Source: GCA-2733415 sp964635575 (GTDB taxonomy: Bacteria > Bacteroidota > Bacteroidia > Flavobacteriales > Flavobacteriaceae). From it: a stretch of 36,056 nt of DNA. The stretch covers positions 1 through 36,056 of the forward strand of contig CAZWNY010000011.1 in the NCBI GenBank assembly GCA_964635575.1, read 5' to 3'. Shown here one piece after another: positions 15,526 to 22,955 of the stretch. A model generated the notes under the pieces. That model made no database searches, was not told the DNA's origin, and saw only the letters and a program-made list of their open reading frames with translations. Position 1 is the stretch's first letter. Every line of letters starts with the position of its first letter. The translations under genes were made by a program, and so were the position numbers.

Positions 15526-16533
15526 TTATTGATTTATTTTCATAAAATTTTCTGCATTATTTACCATATTAACACTTCCACAGAAAAACGGTGTTCTTTC
15601 ATGCAATTCAGTAGGTTGTAACTCCATAATACGTGTAAAACCATCACTTGCTTTTCCTCCTGCTTGTTCCGCAATAAATGCCATTGGGTTACATTCATAC
15701 ATTAAACGCAATTTCCCTTTAAGTGATTTTTTACTACTCGGATAAATATAAATACCTCCTTTTAACATATTTCGATGAAAATCAGAAACTAAAGAACCTA
15801 TATACCTTGAGGTATATGGACGGCTACCTTCTTCTGTTTGGCAATATTTAATATATTGCTTTACACCTTCTGGAAAATGCACATAATTACCTTCATTTAT
15901 AGAATATATATTTCCATTTTCAGGTATTTTAATGTCTGGATGCGATAAATAAAATGTACCTATTGCAGGGTTCAAAGTAAAGCCATTGACGCCTCTACCT
16001 GTTGTAAAAACCAACATTGTAGAAGTTCCATAAGCAATATAACCTGCTGCTACTTGTTCTGTGCCTTTTTGTAAAAAATCATTTGGTGTTACTGGTGTTC
16101 CAACAGAGGAAACTCTACGGTAAATAGAAAAAATTGTCCCTACGGAAATGTTTACATCTATATTTGAAGATCCATCTAAAGGATCCATTAACAGTACATA
16201 TTTATTATCATTTAGTTTATTTTTACTAGCAACTTCAACAAAATCATCTTCCTCTTCACTCGCAATACCACAAACAATTTCACGATTAATGATAGTTTGT
16301 TTAAACAAGTCGTTTGCTAAAACATCTAATTTTTGCTGAGTTTCTCCTTGTATATTAATTTCACCAGAAGCTCCTGTAATATCAACTAAACCTGCTTTTC
16401 TAATTTCATAATTTACAGCTTTAGCTGCTAAACGGATTGCATTTATTAAGCGCGATAACTCTCCTGACGAATATTTAAAAGAGCTTTGCTTTTCAATAAT
16501 AAACTCACCAAGAGTCATGTGTTTCCTTTTCAT
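15526..16533 (-). CDS. fbp: Fructose-1,6-bisphosphatase, class I
   Basis: The 335-aa enzyme hydrolyses fructose 1,6-bisphosphate in gluconeogenesis. It has the metal-binding motifs ASEEED (91-96) and DPLDGSSN (117-124), and the sugar-binding region YTSRYIGSLVSDFHRNM with GGIYIYP, all typical of class I enzymes. Length is normal. I keep the ATG at 16533; an in-frame ATG five codons further in is possible. The gene is divergent from the aspartokinase gene and convergent with the DUF3078 gene. A TAGTTTTG element at 16557-16564 on the minus strand may be its promoter. Confidence 0.96.
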   Translation of the reverse strand: MKRKHMTLGEFIIEKQSSFKYSSGELSRLINAIRLAAKAVNYEIRKAGLVDITGASGEINIQGETQQKLDVLANDLFKQTIINREIVCGIASEEEDDFVEVASKNKLNDNKYVLLMDPLDGSSNIDVNISVGTIFSIYRRVSSVGTPVTPNDFLQKGTEQVAAGYIAYGTSTMLVFTTGRGVNGFTLNPAIGTFYLSHPDIKIPENGNIYSINEGNYVHFPEGVKQYIKYCQTEEGSRPYTSRYIGSLVSDFHRNMLKGGIYIYPSSKKSLKGKLRLMYECNPMAFIAEQAGGKASDGFTRIMELQPTELHERTPFFCGSVNMVNNAENFMKINQ

Positions 16534-16556
16534 AAAAAAAATGTTCTTATTTTTTA

Positions 16557-16564
16557 CAAAACTA
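16557..16564 (-). promoter_or_regulatory. Bacteroidota -7 element upstream of fbp
   Basis: The minus strand reads TAGTTTTG, an exact TAnnTTTG match 23 nt before the fbp ATG. No TTG is visible at the -33 distance. The divergent aspartokinase gene has TATTTTTG at 16632-16639, far from its start, which is weaker. Confidence 0.4.
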
Positions 16565-16761
16565 CAATTTTTTTTGGTTTTTTGTTATGCATTCATTTTA
16601 AGAAGTTAGCAAAACTTTAAAAAAATAATAGTATTTTTGTTTTTATCTAAACAATTACCCAATCAATTAAAAAATAAAAATATTTTATACTGTGTGTTTT
16701 AAAATTAAACTGATAGCCGAAAAAATGGGAGTAAAAAATACACTTAAAACAAATTGTTACT

Positions 16762-18015
16762 ATGCAGGTTTTTAAATTTGGAGGAGCATCTATAAAAGAC
16801 GCAAAAAGCATTAAAAACATGGTGTCTGTTTTACAAAACACTGGATATAATAATACGTTAATTGTCGTTTCTGCAATGGGAAAAACGACAAACTCATTAG
16901 AAAGTGTTGTACATCATTATTTTAAAAACCCATCTAAATTAAACTTCGCAATTCATGAAGTTTTACAATATCATCAAAAAATAATTAATTCTTTGTTTTT
17001 AGATAAACAGCATAAAATATATTCTAAAATAGCAGCTTTTTTTGTTAATTTACATCACTTTTTAGAAAAAAACACAAATACAAATTATGCATTTGTATAC
17101 GACCAAATAATTGCAACTGGCGAATTACTTTCTACTACAATAATTTCAGAATATTTATCGGATTGTAGCATCAAAAACAATTGGATTGACGTTCGGAAAC
17201 TTATAAAAACCGATTCCTCTTACGGAGATGCAGTTGTAAATTGGGAAATTACTCAGCAACAAATTACAACACAAATAAACACTTCTATTTTAAACATTAC
17301 ACAAGGTTTTTTAGCTTCCGATTCACAAAATAACACCACAACTTTAGGTAGAGAAGGTAGCGATTATACCGCCGCAATTTTCGCCTATTTCCTAAATGCA
17401 AAAAGTGTAACTATTTGGAAAGATGTCTCTGGGGTTTTAAATGCAGACCCAAGGTATTTTGAAAACACACAACTATTACATCAAATATCGTATGAGGAAG
17501 CTATTGAAATGGCTTTTTATGGCGCAACGATAATTCATCCAAAAACACTACAACCTTTACAAAAAAAGGAAATTCCGCTTTTTGTAAAATCATTTTTAAA
17601 CCCAACAAAATCAGGAACAAAAGTAAGTAAGGATCAACTATTAAAACCTTTTATACCTTGTTATGTTGTAAAGAAAAATCAAATTTTAATTACTTTATCC
17701 TCATTAGATTTTAGTTTTATTGCTGAAAAAAATATTGCCGAAATTTTTGAATTATTACATCAATACAAACTAAAAGTAGGCGTAATACAAAATTCCGCTA
17801 TTAGTTTTTCAGTTTGTATAGAAGACAAACCATTAAAGATAGAAAAATTACTTTTAAAATTACAAGAAAAATTTAAAGTAACCTATAGCAAAAACGTAGC
17901 TTTATATACCATTAGGCATTACACCAAAGATTCTATACGAAGATTAACACAGCATAAAAAAGTACTTGTAAAACAAAAAAATCGTACAACCGTACAGTTA
18001 GTTGTTGCAGAATAA
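16762..18015 (+). CDS. Aspartate kinase (monofunctional)
   Basis: The 417-aa protein phosphorylates aspartate, the first step to lysine, threonine and methionine. The N-terminal motif is KFGGASI (the usual form is KFGGTSV), followed by VVSAMGKTTN; TLGREGSDYTAA and WKDVSGVLNADPR are the kinase core motifs, and IHPKTLQPL follows. About 130 residues remain at the C-terminus for the regulatory ACT region, which looks diverged. It is a stand-alone kinase, not fused to homoserine dehydrogenase. It is divergent from fbp with 228 bp between them. Feedback specificity cannot be told from the sequence. Confidence 0.9.
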   Translation: MQVFKFGGASIKDAKSIKNMVSVLQNTGYNNTLIVVSAMGKTTNSLESVVHHYFKNPSKLNFAIHEVLQYHQKIINSLFLDKQHKIYSKIAAFFVNLHHFLEKNTNTNYAFVYDQIIATGELLSTTIISEYLSDCSIKNNWIDVRKLIKTDSSYGDAVVNWEITQQQITTQINTSILNITQGFLASDSQNNTTTLGREGSDYTAAIFAYFLNAKSVTIWKDVSGVLNADPRYFENTQLLHQISYEEAIEMAFYGATIIHPKTLQPLQKKEIPLFVKSFLNPTKSGTKVSKDQLLKPFIPCYVVKKNQILITLSSLDFSFIAEKNIAEIFELLHQYKLKVGVIQNSAISFSVCIEDKPLKIEKLLLKLQEKFKVTYSKNVALYTIRHYTKDSIRRLTQHKKVLVKQKNRTTVQLVVAE

Positions 18016-18051
18016 TATTAAAACTGTAATTAAGAGATGTTTATTTTTTAT

Positions 18052-18059
18052 TACATTTG
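18052..18059 (+). promoter_or_regulatory. Bacteroidota -7 element upstream of the acyltransferase gene
   Basis: TACATTTG exactly matches TAnnTTTG and ends 19 nt before the ATG at 18079. The -33 element is not clear. Confidence 0.4.
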
Positions 18060-18078
18060 TTTTTTATCATAAAAAAAT

Positions 18079-19902
18079 ATGAAATTAGTAACCGCTAAAG
18101 ATATAGCAAAAGTTTTAAACATTAAAAAATTAGGGTTTATAGGTACTTTTATAGGTTGGATAGTGCTAAAAATTTTAAAAATTGACGCCATAAACATATT
18201 ATATAGCAACCATAAAAACGGAAGTGGAATAGATTTTTTAACAGGCATTTTAAAAGACCTTGATATAAAATTTGAAATACCTGAAGGAGATTTAAAGCGA
18301 ATACCAAAAACAGGAGCCTTTATTACCATTTCAAATCATCCGTTAGGAGGAATAGACGGAGCTTTGTTGTTGAAAATTTTATTAAAAACTAGACCTGATT
18401 TTAAAATTACAGCTAATTTTTTATTACAAAAAATACTTCCTATACAACCACACACCATTGCCGTTAACCCTTTTGAGGATCGAAAAATAGATTCTAAATT
18501 TAATGGTTTCAATAAATCATTAGCACATTTAGAAAGTGAAGGTTGCTTAGGCTTGTTTCCAGCAGGAGAAGTATCTACAAAAAAAGATGGAGATATTGTG
18601 CAAGACAGAAAATGGGGTAACGGATCAATCCAACTAATAAAAAATGCCGAAGTACCTGTTTTGCCTATCTATTTTCATGCAAAAAATAGCTCTCTTTTTT
18701 ATAGATTAGCAGATATAAGCGATATTTTTAGAACCGCAAAATTACCTTCTGAAATATTTTCTCAAAAAAATCGATTAATACAAATTAGAATTGGCAAACC
18801 CATTTCTGTAAAAAGCCAAAAAGAATATTCCAATTTACAAGAATTTAGTGACTTTTTACGAAAAAAAACCTATATGCTTGCAAATCCGTACGCAAAAAAA
18901 GCAAATTCGCTAAAACAAGCCGCTTCAGATGTTATCAAAAAAACAATTAGAGATACCGAAATACCTAAAAAAATTATAACCTCTATTGGAACCAAATTAA
19001 TTAAACAAGAAATAGACAGCCTAAGAGGTTATGATTGTAGATTACTAGAAAGCAAAAATTATGAAGTATTTTTAGCGCCAGCCGACAACATACCCAATAT
19101 TTTAAAAGAAATAGGACGTTTACGAGAAATTACCTTTAGAGCCATTGGAGAAGGAACAAATAAAGCTATTGATTTAGATGCTTGTGATAGCTATTATCAT
19201 CATTTATTTTTATGGGATACCATCGCAAAAAAAATAGTAGGTGCTTACCGGATGGGCTTAGGGTCTAAAATATTTAAAAAACACGGTATTGACGGGTTTT
19301 ACCTACATGATTTATTCCGATTTGAACCCGAATTGTACGATATGATGAGCAAATCCATAGAAATGGGTAGAGCATTTATTATAAAGGAATATCAACAAAA
19401 ACCAATGCCGTTGTTTTTACTTTGGAAAGGAATTATACATACAACGCTACGTTTTCCAGAGCACAAATACCTAATAGGCGGCGTTAGTATTAGTAATCAA
19501 TTTTCAAACTTCTCGAAATCTTTAATGATTGAGTTTATGAAATCTCATTATTATGATCCGTATGTAGCACAATATATTAGACCAAAAAAAGAATTTAAAG
19601 TACAACTAAAAGATGCTGATAAAGACTTTGTTTTTGACACTACAAAATCCGATTTAAATAAATTTGACAAAATTATAGACGAATTAGAACCTAATTTAAG
19701 AATGCCTGTTTTATTAAAAAAATACATTAAGCAAAACTGTAAATTAATTGGTTTTAATGTAGACCCACTTTTTAATGACGCAGTAGATGGGTTAATGTAT
19801 ATTAAAATTTCCGATTTACCTGAAAGTACAGTTAGACCAGTTATGGAAGAGTTTCAAGCAGAATTAGAACGTAAAACGGAAGAGCGAGAAAATGGAAAAT
19901 AA
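18079..19902 (+). CDS. Two-domain acyltransferase, PlsC-like plus GNAT-like (OlsF-type aminolipid synthase candidate)
   Basis: The 607-aa protein has two acyltransferase domains. Residues about 75-260 are a PlsC-like O-acyltransferase with a variant NHPLGGID motif (86-93; the usual form is HxxxxD) and GLFPAGEVST. Residues about 340-510 look like the OlsB/hemolysin-type GNAT N-acyltransferase, with LREITFRAIGEG, a YYHHLFLWD strand and IVGAYRMGLG. This order is that of OlsF-type fused enzymes, which acylate the amino group of an amino acid and then its 3-hydroxy fatty acid to make ornithine or glycine aminolipids in the membrane. Which amino acid is used cannot be read here. It is preceded by the aspartokinase gene (63 bp) and followed by rpe. 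Confidence 0.75.
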   Translation: MKLVTAKDIAKVLNIKKLGFIGTFIGWIVLKILKIDAINILYSNHKNGSGIDFLTGILKDLDIKFEIPEGDLKRIPKTGAFITISNHPLGGIDGALLLKILLKTRPDFKITANFLLQKILPIQPHTIAVNPFEDRKIDSKFNGFNKSLAHLESEGCLGLFPAGEVSTKKDGDIVQDRKWGNGSIQLIKNAEVPVLPIYFHAKNSSLFYRLADISDIFRTAKLPSEIFSQKNRLIQIRIGKPISVKSQKEYSNLQEFSDFLRKKTYMLANPYAKKANSLKQAASDVIKKTIRDTEIPKKIITSIGTKLIKQEIDSLRGYDCRLLESKNYEVFLAPADNIPNILKEIGRLREITFRAIGEGTNKAIDLDACDSYYHHLFLWDTIAKKIVGAYRMGLGSKIFKKHGIDGFYLHDLFRFEPELYDMMSKSIEMGRAFIIKEYQQKPMPLFLLWKGIIHTTLRFPEHKYLIGGVSISNQFSNFSKSLMIEFMKSHYYDPYVAQYIRPKKEFKVQLKDADKDFVFDTTKSDLNKFDKIIDELEPNLRMPVLLKKYIKQNCKLIGFNVDPLFNDAVDGLMYIKISDLPESTVRPVMEEFQAELERKTEERENGK

Positions 19903-19996
19903 TACACTCTAAACTTTAAAACAAAGTTTTCATACTTCTTTTAACCTTTTTTACACTACATATTTACCTAAACAACAACACAATAAACAACACAAT

Positions 19997-20656
19997 ATGA
20001 ACTCAAAACTAATAGCTCCTTCAGTTTTAGCAGCCGATTTTGCCAACCTACAACGTGATATAGAGATGATAAACCAAAGTAATGCCGATTGGTTTCATAT
20101 TGATATTATGGACGGTGTTTTTGTACCGAATATTTCATTCGGAATGCCTGTTTTAAAAGCCATAAATAAACATGCAAAAAAAACAATCGATGCACATTTA
20201 ATGATTGTCAACCCAGACCAATACATTACCACTTTTTCCGATTTAGGGGTAGATATATTAACCGTACACTATGAAGCATGCACACATTTACACCGCACTT
20301 TACAAGCCATAAAAAATGCAGGAATGAAAGCTGGCGTTGCACTTAATCCGCATACTAATATTCATGTTTTAGAAGACACGATTACCAATATAGATTTGGT
20401 TTGCATAATGAGTGTTAATCCTGGTTTTGGAGGGCAAAGTTTTATAGAAAATACCTACGAAAAAATTAGAAACCTAAAGGCGTTAATTGTAGCTAAAAAT
20501 GCAAACACCTTGATTGAAATAGATGGTGGCGTAAACGATAAAAACGCAAAAAAATTAATAGATGCTGGGGCAGATGTATTAGTTGCAGGAAGTTTTATAT
20601 TCAAATCCGACAACCCAATTAATACTATTTCCGAATTAAAAAACAGTATTAATTAA
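19997..20656 (+). CDS. rpe: Ribulose-phosphate 3-epimerase
   Basis: The 219-aa TIM-barrel enzyme interconverts ribulose 5-phosphate and xylulose 5-phosphate in the pentose phosphate pathway. Motifs in order are SVLAADFANL, FHIDIMDGVFVPNISFG (metal-binding histidine and aspartate), DAHLMI, MSVNPGFGGQSF and IEIDGGV, all present and in the expected order. Length is normal. It is separated from the acyltransferase gene by 94 bp and converges on hpf; no terminator hairpin is apparent in the 109 bp between them. Confidence 0.97.
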   Translation: MNSKLIAPSVLAADFANLQRDIEMINQSNADWFHIDIMDGVFVPNISFGMPVLKAINKHAKKTIDAHLMIVNPDQYITTFSDLGVDILTVHYEACTHLHRTLQAIKNAGMKAGVALNPHTNIHVLEDTITNIDLVCIMSVNPGFGGQSFIENTYEKIRNLKALIVAKNANTLIEIDGGVNDKNAKKLIDAGADVLVAGSFIFKSDNPINTISELKNSIN

Positions 20657-20765
20657 ATTTACTTAGTACATTAAAAAACAATTTAATTTATAAGCCTTAA
20701 GCTTTACAAAGTTGTTATTCTTTCGTTTTAAAAATTATAGAGATTACTTTTTATAGAATTATTTT

Positions 20766-21068
20766 TTAAGAGTATGTTTTTAATTTTTCTTTACGTTTTT
20801 TTAATAATCTTTCTAATGACTGTGTTGCTAAATCAACTCCTTCTTCAAACGTTTTACATTCTTTTTTTACTACAAATGAATCTCCAGGTACATTTAATTT
20901 TACTTCAAATATTTTATTTTCTTTTTCACTTCTGTTTTCTACTTTTAAATATACGTCTGCATTTATCACTTTATCAAAAAACTGATCTAGTTTGTCCATT
21001 TTTACTTGAATAAAGTCTATTAATTTTTTGTCTACTGAAAAATTTATGGATTGTATGATTACTTTCAT
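20766..21068 (-). CDS. hpf: Ribosome hibernation promoting factor / RaiA family protein
   Basis: The 100-aa product is a short HPF-type protein: MKVIIQSINFSVDKKLIDFI at the start, a KMDKLDQFFD helix, alternating strands (NADVYLKVENR, KIFEVKLNVPG), and a basic C-terminal helix SLERLLKKRKEK. Such proteins bind the 30S decoding region in stationary phase and shut down idle ribosomes. It is 21 bp downstream of xerC on the same strand, a gene pair that is common in flavobacteria. The long HPF C-terminal dimerisation domain is absent. Confidence 0.92.
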   Translation of the reverse strand: MKVIIQSINFSVDKKLIDFIQVKMDKLDQFFDKVINADVYLKVENRSEKENKIFEVKLNVPGDSFVVKKECKTFEEGVDLATQSLERLLKKRKEKLKTYS

Positions 21069-21089
21069 AATAATATGTTTTAGGTTTTA

Positions 21090-21980
21090 TTATTTATTTC
21101 TTGGATGCGCATTTAAATAGGTGGTTTTTAATTTAGCGATACTATTATGTGTGTATATTTGTGTTGCTGCTAAACTTGTATGTCCTAATAATTCTTTCAC
21201 TGCGTTTAAATCTGCTCCTTGATTAAGTAAATGTGTTGCAAACGTATGGCGCAATACGTGTGGGCTTTTTTTTGTTTTAGAAGACACTCTACCAAAGTAC
21301 GTATTTATTATACGATACACAAGTGAATTGTATATTTTAACACCTTTTTTAGTAATTAATAACTTTTTATTTTGATTTGAATTTTCTATTTTTTTTCTAA
21401 ATTCTTCGTATTTATTGAGACATTGTATTAGTTTTTCTGTTATAGGAATTATACGTTCTTTGTTTCGTTTTCCTAATACTTTTATTGTTTTTTGGTGTAC
21501 ATCTACATCTGACTGATTTAACATTATTAATTCTGCTCTACGAATTCCTGTATTATAAAAAAGTTCAATAATTAATTGATTTCGACTTCCTTCAAAAGTG
21601 TTTTCGAATTCCATTTCTTTTAAAACGGCATTCATTTCTTTTTCAGAAAAAGGTATTTGTATTTTTTTTGAAATTTTTAATGATTTATGTTTTAAAAATG
21701 GAGTTTTTTTTATTTGTTTTATTTTTAAAAGATATTTGTAATAACTTTTTAAAGATGCTATTTTTCTGTTAATGGTTTTGTTTTCTTTACCTGAATCCAT
21801 TAAAGTGACTATCCAACTTCTTATTTGTGAATAGTTACAGTTGCTTATTTTTTCGGAGGTATGATTTTTTTTGCAATACTTAGCGAATACTTCTAAGTCT
21901 TTTTGATAGGCTGTTATTGTATGTGGCGAATAGTTTTTTTCTAAACTTAAATACGCTATATATGTTGTGAATTGATTCAA
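21090..21980 (-). CDS. xerC: Tyrosine recombinase XerC/XerD family
   Basis: The 296-aa protein has an N-terminal SAM-like DNA-binding domain (SLEKNYSPHTITAYQKDL) and a catalytic domain with the full set of active-site residues: Arg147 (GIRRAE), Lys171 (LGKRNKER), His241 and Arg244 (HVLRHTFA), His267 (LGHTSL) and Tyr276 (QIYTH). Size and the hpf neighbour fit the housekeeping recombinase that resolves chromosome dimers at dif. The start codon is TTG at 21980: no in-frame ATG lies upstream before a TGA, and the next Met is far inside. The first codons lie in a 24-bp sequence repeated in inverted orientation about 190 bp upstream, which leaves open a role in DNA inversion. Confidence 0.93.
   Translation of the reverse strand: MNQFTTYIAYLSLEKNYSPHTITAYQKDLEVFAKYCKKNHTSEKISNCNYSQIRSWIVTLMDSGKENKTINRKIASLKSYYKYLLKIKQIKKTPFLKHKSLKISKKIQIPFSEKEMNAVLKEMEFENTFEGSRNQLIIELFYNTGIRRAELIMLNQSDVDVHQKTIKVLGKRNKERIIPITEKLIQCLNKYEEFRKKIENSNQNKKLLITKKGVKIYNSLVYRIINTYFGRVSSKTKKSPHVLRHTFATHLLNQGADLNAVKELLGHTSLAATQIYTHNSIAKLKTTYLNAHPRNK
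21956..21979 (-). repeat. Left arm of an inverted repeat covering the xerC start
   Basis: Read on the minus strand, this 24-bp stretch begins at the second base of the xerC TTG start. It matches the plus strand at 22173-22196 at 22 of 24 positions (TGAATCAATTC and CATATATAG are identical blocks). Confidence 0.75.
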
Positions 21981-21996
21981 GTGTTTTTCTTTGATT

Positions 21997-22004
21997 CAAA
22001 TGTA
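21997..22004 (-). promoter_or_regulatory. Bacteroidota -7 element upstream of xerC
   Basis: The minus strand reads TACATTTG, an exact TAnnTTTG match 16 nt before the TTG start, giving a very short leader. Two copies of TTGATTCAA (21972-21980 and 21991-21999), 19 bp apart, flank the predicted start point. No clear -33 TTG is seen. Confidence 0.45.
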
Positions 22005-22172
22005 AGGTTTTTTTTAGTATGTTGGTCTTATTTTTTGTTTAACCTTAACGTTGTATTAGCGGAAAAATTTTATTCTATTTTTAAATAGATTCGTGTTTTA
22101 TTAAAATTAGTCTCGTTTGTTTTAAAATCACAAGTTCAAACAATAATATTATGAATATCTATGAAAAAAAAA

Positions 22173-22196
22173 TGAATCAATTCTCAGCATATATAG
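22173..22196 (+). repeat. Right arm of an inverted repeat upstream of xerC
   Basis: Counterpart of 21956-21979. Here the repeat is preceded by A, giving an ATG (22172) and a 15-codon open frame that starts MNQFSAYI, against MNQFTTYI in XerC, and stops at 22217-22219. The 193 bp between the arms hold the xerC -7 element. Confidence 0.75.
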
Positions 22197-22265
22197 TTTC
22201 ATCGGTTTATTTTTATTGAAAAGCATATTTAGTTTTATCGAAATTTAAAACTAGATGTTAGTAAC

Positions 22266-22368
22266 TTGCGTTAAGGGTTGCAGCGGCATCCTTTTTTTGG
22301 TGGCGTTTATGCCAAAAAAAGATATAGCGAAAAACCTGACCCCAATTTTTTATTGGGGTAACGCCCAA
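22266..22368 (+). ncRNA. Structured RNA candidate, possibly of the Flavo-1 type
   Basis: Nested pairings fold the whole stretch. GCGTT (22268-22272) pairs with AACGC (22360-22364) as closing stem. GGGTT (22275-22279) pairs with AACCT (22333-22337). ATC-TTTTTTT (22288-22298) pairs with AAAAAAAGAT (22314-22323), capped by TGGC/GCCA. ACCCCAAT (22339-22346) pairs with ATTGGGGT (22352-22359). The internal loop holds the near-symmetric GCAGCGGC and TAGCGAAA. No reading frame is conserved across it. Similar sequences with GCAGCGG and GCGAAAAACCTGACC strings occur repeatedly, as I recall, between flavobacterial genes, and I suspect the Flavo-1 family; I could not verify that. The transcribed strand is not certain. 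Confidence 0.5.
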
Positions 22369-22420
22369 ATAAAAATTATTATTATCTTAAAAAAAACAAG
22401 GTGGTTTCTGTTATCCTTTT

Positions 22421-22428
22421 TATCTTTG
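22421..22428 (+). promoter_or_regulatory. Bacteroidota -7 element of the thioesterase gene
   Basis: TATCTTTG exactly matches TAnnTTTG and ends 17 nt before the ATG at 22446. It shows that the longer frame beginning with GTG at 22401 is not the real start. Confidence 0.5.
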
Positions 22429-22445
22429 TCAAAAAATTTAAAATT

Positions 22446-22955
22446 ATGCGTATTAAACACCCTGAACAATCGTTAACTATTGCTACTGACTTGGTGTTGC
22501 CTGGCGAAACTAATCCTTTAAACAATATGTTTGGGGGCGAATTATTGGCGCGTATGGATAGAGCTGCGGGAATTTCTGCTCGCAGACATTGTAGGCGTAT
22601 TGTGGTTACAGCATCGGTAAACCATGTGGCTTTTAATAAGGCGATACCTGTAGGAAGCGTGGTTACTATTGAGGCTAAAGTTTCACGCTCGTTTACAACC
22701 TCTATGGAAATTTATATGGATGTTTGGATTGAGGATCGAGAATCTGGACATCGTACAAAAGCTAATGAAGCTATTTATACTTTTGTCGCAGTTGATGAAA
22801 CAGGAACACCTGTAAAAGTGCCTGAAATTGAACCTGAAACGGAACTGGAACAAGAGCGTTTTGATAGTGCTTTGCGCAGAAAACAGTTGAGCTTAATTTT
22901 GGCAGGTAAAATGAATCCTAAAGAAGCTGACGAGTTAAAAAAATTATTTGTTTAA
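22446..22955 (+). CDS. Acyl-CoA thioesterase, hotdog fold
   Basis: The 169-aa protein is a single hotdog domain of the acyl-CoA thioesterase (YciA/ACOT) type, hydrolysing acyl-CoA to free acid and CoA. It has TNPLNNMFGGELLARMD, with the active-site asparagine/glycine region, then SVNHVAFNKAIPVGSVVTIE and the long strand TTSMEIYMDVWIED. I take ATG 22446 as the start because MRIKHPEQSLT is the natural N-terminus and a promoter element lies just upstream. Chain-length preference is unknown. Its stop codon interlocks with that of the convergent EnvC-like gene (shared TTAA at 22952-22955). Confidence 0.9.
   Translation: MRIKHPEQSLTIATDLVLPGETNPLNNMFGGELLARMDRAAGISARRHCRRIVVTASVNHVAFNKAIPVGSVVTIEAKVSRSFTTSMEIYMDVWIEDRESGHRTKANEAIYTFVAVDETGTPVKVPEIEPETELEQERFDSALRRKQLSLILAGKMNPKEADELKKLFV

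Noticed and set aside
22401..22445. Upstream extension of the thioesterase from a GTG codon
   Set aside because: The extension would include the TATCTTTG promoter element, and its 15 residues do not fit the family; ATG 22446 is preferred.
22255..22476. 73-codon open frame over the intergenic region before the thioesterase gene
   Set aside because: It overlaps the structured RNA candidate and the promoter, shows no protein-like composition and runs into the thioesterase gene in another frame.
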